Of a stretch of 8,463 bases of DNA, positions 6,062 through 8,463 are shown one piece after another (the stretch's first letter is position 1; each line of letters starts with the position of its first letter). The position numbers and the translations under genes were made by a program. The notes under the pieces were generated by a model that was not told where the DNA came from, did not search any database, and saw nothing but the letters and a program-made list of their open reading frames with translations. The stretch lies in NCBI GenBank assembly GCA_013329295.1, contig DUKP01000135.1, positions 1-8,463 on the forward strand, given 5' to 3'. The stretch comes from Candidatus Poseidoniaceae archaeon (lineage in GTDB: Archaea; Thermoplasmatota; Poseidoniia; Poseidoniales; Poseidoniaceae).

Positions 6062-8463
6062 CTGAGTTATAGCATCCAAGATGTCGATGAAAATTATTGG
6101 CAACGTAGATGGGAAGAAGAGAAAGTATTTGTTTCAAAAATAAATGATCAGAAACCTTCTTTCTATTGTCTTGAAATGTACCCTTACCCCTCCGGCAAGA
6201 TGCATATGGGCCACGTTCGAAATTATTCGATAGGAGATGCTGTTGCTCGCTACAAGCGTATGATGGGTTTTGATGTATTATATCCAATGGGATTTGATTC
6301 ATTTGGGTTGCCAGCAGAAAATGCCGCAATCAAAGAAGGTGGTCACCCTCATGATATTACTGAAAAAAATATGGCTTCGATTACCAAGCAAATCAAACAA
6401 ATGGGATTCTCATATGACTGGGATAGAATGGTGAAAAGTCACGACCCAAATTACTACAAATGGAATCAATGGTTTTTCCTCAAATTCTACGAGAGCGGTT
6501 TAGCATTCCAAGAATTTGCCCCAGTAAACTGGTGTGACCCTTGTAATACTGTTCTTGCAAATGAACAAGTCAAAGCTGGGCGTTGTTGGAGGTGTAACGG
6601 GCCTGTAGAACAAAAGGAAATGAGTCAATGGTTCTTAGATATCCCCAAGTATGCTCAAGAATTAGTTGATGGACTTGAACAAATTCAATTCCCTGAAAAT
6701 GTCGCTGCTATGCAGAGAGATTGGTTGGGTCGTTCCGAAGGTGCTGAAATAACCTTTGAGATTGAGGATTCTGATGAGACAATAACTGTATTTACAACTA
6801 GGCCTGATACATTATTTGGAGTCACTTTCTTAACTCTAGCACCCGAACACCCGCTGGCAAAAACATTGGTTTCTGGTACTGGTAATGAGGCTGATTGGCA
6901 AGCACTATATGATGAAGTTTCAATAATGACAGAATTTGATAGAATCAAAAATATGAATAAGAAAAAAGGAGTACCATTGGGAAAAAATGCTATTCATCCG
7001 CTAACTGGAGAAAAAATACCAATTTGGAGTGGGAATTTTGTTATCGCATCATATGGAACTGGAGCAGTTATGGCCGTACCTGCTCATGATGAGAGAGATT
7101 TTGACTTTGCACAAAAATTCTCGATCCCGATTCGTCGAACACTGGTTATGTCCGAAAATGGTGATGCATCAGCTGATTTAACAAAGGCAGAAACCGATTA
7201 TGGCTGGATGGTTAATACCGGGAATACAGATTTTGAAGGATTATATGGTGAACAAGCCATTACTGCAGTTATCGATGCACTGGTAAGTCAAGGTTCAGGA
7301 AAAAGAAAACTGAATTGGAAAATTAGACCATGGCTAATCTCAAGACAGAGATATTGGGGTACTCCAATTCCAATCATTCATTGTGATGAATGTGGCGCAG
7401 TACCTGTTCCTGAAGGAGATTTACCTGTCGAATTACCAAGAGATATTGTATTTGGTAAAGGTAATCCTCTCGAGACCTCTTTAGAATTCAAGCGGGTAAA
7501 ATGTCCCACATGTGGCAAAGATGCAAGAAGAGAAACCGATACCATGGATACTTTCGTAGATTCTTCATGGTATTTCTTGAGATATACCGATGCGAGAAAT
7601 AATGACGAATGTTTCTCCAAAGAATTAGCAGACCATTGGATGAATGTTGATTTTTACTGTGGCGGAATTGAACACGCCCAAATGCATCTAATTTATGCTA
7701 GATTTTGGACGAAGGCGTTGCGGGATATTGGTCTCCACTCTATTGATGAGCCGTTCAATGAACTACTGTGTCAAGGAATGGTAAACAAAGCAGCCCCATG
7801 GTGTGAATCTTGCTCAATTACCCTAAGTGTTGACCATGTTGGGATGCCTTGTCCTCAATGTGGCGATGTTCTAGCCATGAGATCTGCAAAAATGAGTAAA
7901 TCGCTTGGCAATACTGTTTCGCCTGAAGATATGATTGAAAAATATGGTGCTGACACAGTTCGATTATTCATTTTGTTTGCTGCTAACCCAACTGCAGGAA
8001 TGGACTGGTCTGATACTGCTCTTGAAGCAAACTATCGTGTGATGTTGCAACTGAGAACAATGCCTGAAACAATATTGAATTGGGGTAGTGATGCTTCACC
8101 GATAGATGATTGGTTAGTTGCTAGATTAAAGCAGAGGGTCGCTGAATTTAGTGAAGCTATGGACATTTATGATTTGAGGAGAGCTGTTGAAATTTCTCAT
8201 TATGAATTGATTAAGGATATCAACTGGTATGTAAGAAGAGGCGGAAATAATGCCGCTATAGGACGATTAGTCCTCGAATCATGGACTTATCTGATTTCAG
8301 TATCAACTCCTCATCTTGCTGAAGAGTGGGGTAGATGTTTATCTCTCAAAGAAATGGTATCTGCATCTGAAATGGTCGATATCAAGCCAGTTTCTAAAGA
8401 CGAAGAAACTGTATTGAATCATGAATATATTATGCGAGTAGTACTTGAAAATTCACGTAAAGT
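6062..8463 (+). CDS. leuS: Leucyl-tRNA synthetase, bacterial type, probable CTG start; 3' end missing
   Basis: Class I synthetase that charges tRNA-Leu with leucine; 800 complete codons are visible, with the C-terminal end beyond the window. With the CTG start the protein opens with YWQRRWEEEKVF and FYCLEMYPYPSG, the usual LeuRS N-terminus. HMGH (48-51) is the HIGH motif. The CP1 editing domain has TTRPDT (245-250) and AVPAHDERD, with D346 matching the conserved editing Asp, so proofreading of mischarged tRNA is expected. RQRYWGTPIP begins at 428 and KMSKS is 610-614. The order and wording of these blocks are those of bacterial LeuRS, not the usual archaeal/eukaryotic form. Three four-Cys knuckles are present: C158/C161/C175/C178, C441/C444/C481/C484 and C581/C584/C597/C600, the last just before KMSKS where the leucine-specific insertion normally sits. 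After KMSKS comes the helical anticodon-binding domain. Identification is very firm; the start is less so. Confidence 0.96.
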   Translation, partial: MSYSIQDVDENYWQRRWEEEKVFVSKINDQKPSFYCLEMYPYPSGKMHMGHVRNYSIGDAVARYKRMMGFDVLYPMGFDSFGLPAENAAIKEGGHPHDITEKNMASITKQIKQMGFSYDWDRMVKSHDPNYYKWNQWFFLKFYESGLAFQEFAPVNWCDPCNTVLANEQVKAGRCWRCNGPVEQKEMSQWFLDIPKYAQELVDGLEQIQFPENVAAMQRDWLGRSEGAEITFEIEDSDETITVFTTRPDTLFGVTFLTLAPEHPLAKTLVSGTGNEADWQALYDEVSIMTEFDRIKNMNKKKGVPLGKNAIHPLTGEKIPIWSGNFVIASYGTGAVMAVPAHDERDFDFAQKFSIPIRRTLVMSENGDASADLTKAETDYGWMVNTGNTDFEGLYGEQAITAVIDALVSQGSGKRKLNWKIRPWLISRQRYWGTPIPIIHCDECGAVPVPEGDLPVELPRDIVFGKGNPLETSLEFKRVKCPTCGKDARRETDTMDTFVDSSWYFLRYTDARNNDECFSKELADHWMNVDFYCGGIEHAQMHLIYARFWTKALRDIGLHSIDEPFNELLCQGMVNKAAPWCESCSITLSVDHVGMPCPQCGDVLAMRSAKMSKSLGNTVSPEDMIEKYGADTVRLFILFAANPTAGMDWSDTALEANYRVMLQLRTMPETILNWGSDASPIDDWLVARLKQRVAEFSEAMDIYDLRRAVEISHYELIKDINWYVRRGGNNAAIGRLVLESWTYLISVSTPHLAEEWGRCLSLKEMVSASEMVDIKPVSKDEETVLNHEYIMRVVLENSRK

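Noticed and set aside
6081..6143. ATG-started short frame at 6081 as the leuS start
   Set aside because: It is in another frame and hits TAA at 6141; using it would require a frameshift, while the conserved LeuRS N-terminus reads through in the CTG frame.
5973..6329. Upstream extension of the sugar kinase reading frame by 119 codons
   Set aside because: It is antisense to the conserved N-terminus of leuS, has no kinase-like sequence, and would push the first GHMP motif far from the N-terminus.
7378..7620. Antisense frames inside leuS (also 6685-6948)
   Set aside because: They lie wholly within conserved LeuRS coding sequence and show no recognisable domain or start signal.

Overview
The window looks like a piece of an AT-rich, very compact genome of a planktonic euryarchaeon, most likely Marine Group II (Poseidoniales) or a close relative. 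The grounds are indirect: a membrane-anchored surface protein packed with Asp-rich DxDGDGxGD calcium loops, a membrane protein with two C-terminal winged-helix domains of the euryarchaeal type, GGTGA and AGGAGG ribosome binding sites, and archaeal-style U-rich ends instead of hairpin terminators. No rRNA or other taxonomic marker is present, so the assignment is inference.

There are five protein genes and essentially no spare DNA. They alternate strand at every step (+,-,+,-,+). (1) 2-1798 (+): the 3' part of a calcium-loop (thrombospondin type 3-like) surface protein, open at the left edge. (2) 1793-2551 (-): a metallo-beta-lactamase-fold hydrolase of the glyoxalase II/ETHE1 type. (3) 2615-5098 (+): a large protein with a signal peptide, a Cys-paired ectodomain, a membrane anchor and two cytoplasmic winged helices, read here as a candidate membrane-bound transcription regulator. 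(4) 5088-5972 (-): a GHMP sugar kinase resembling heptose-7-phosphate/fucose kinases. (5) 6062-8463 (+): a bacterial-type leucyl-tRNA synthetase, cut by the right edge, whose only plausible in-frame start is a CTG behind a strong AGGAGG.

Both convergent pairs overlap tail to tail (6 bp and 11 bp), so each gene's 3' signals must lie inside its neighbour. Both divergent pairs share short spacers (63 and 89 bp). Each spacer holds a symmetric TTTSAAA element about 20-45 bp from both start codons, which could serve as one TATA-like site firing in both directions.

The five genes do not form an obvious pathway. Two encode cell-surface proteins, one of them possibly a sensor-regulator that shares its promoter region with the hydrolase; that pairing is the most likely functional link. 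The kinase could feed surface glycan synthesis, but nothing here proves it. I see no mobile element, CRISPR array, tRNA or rRNA.
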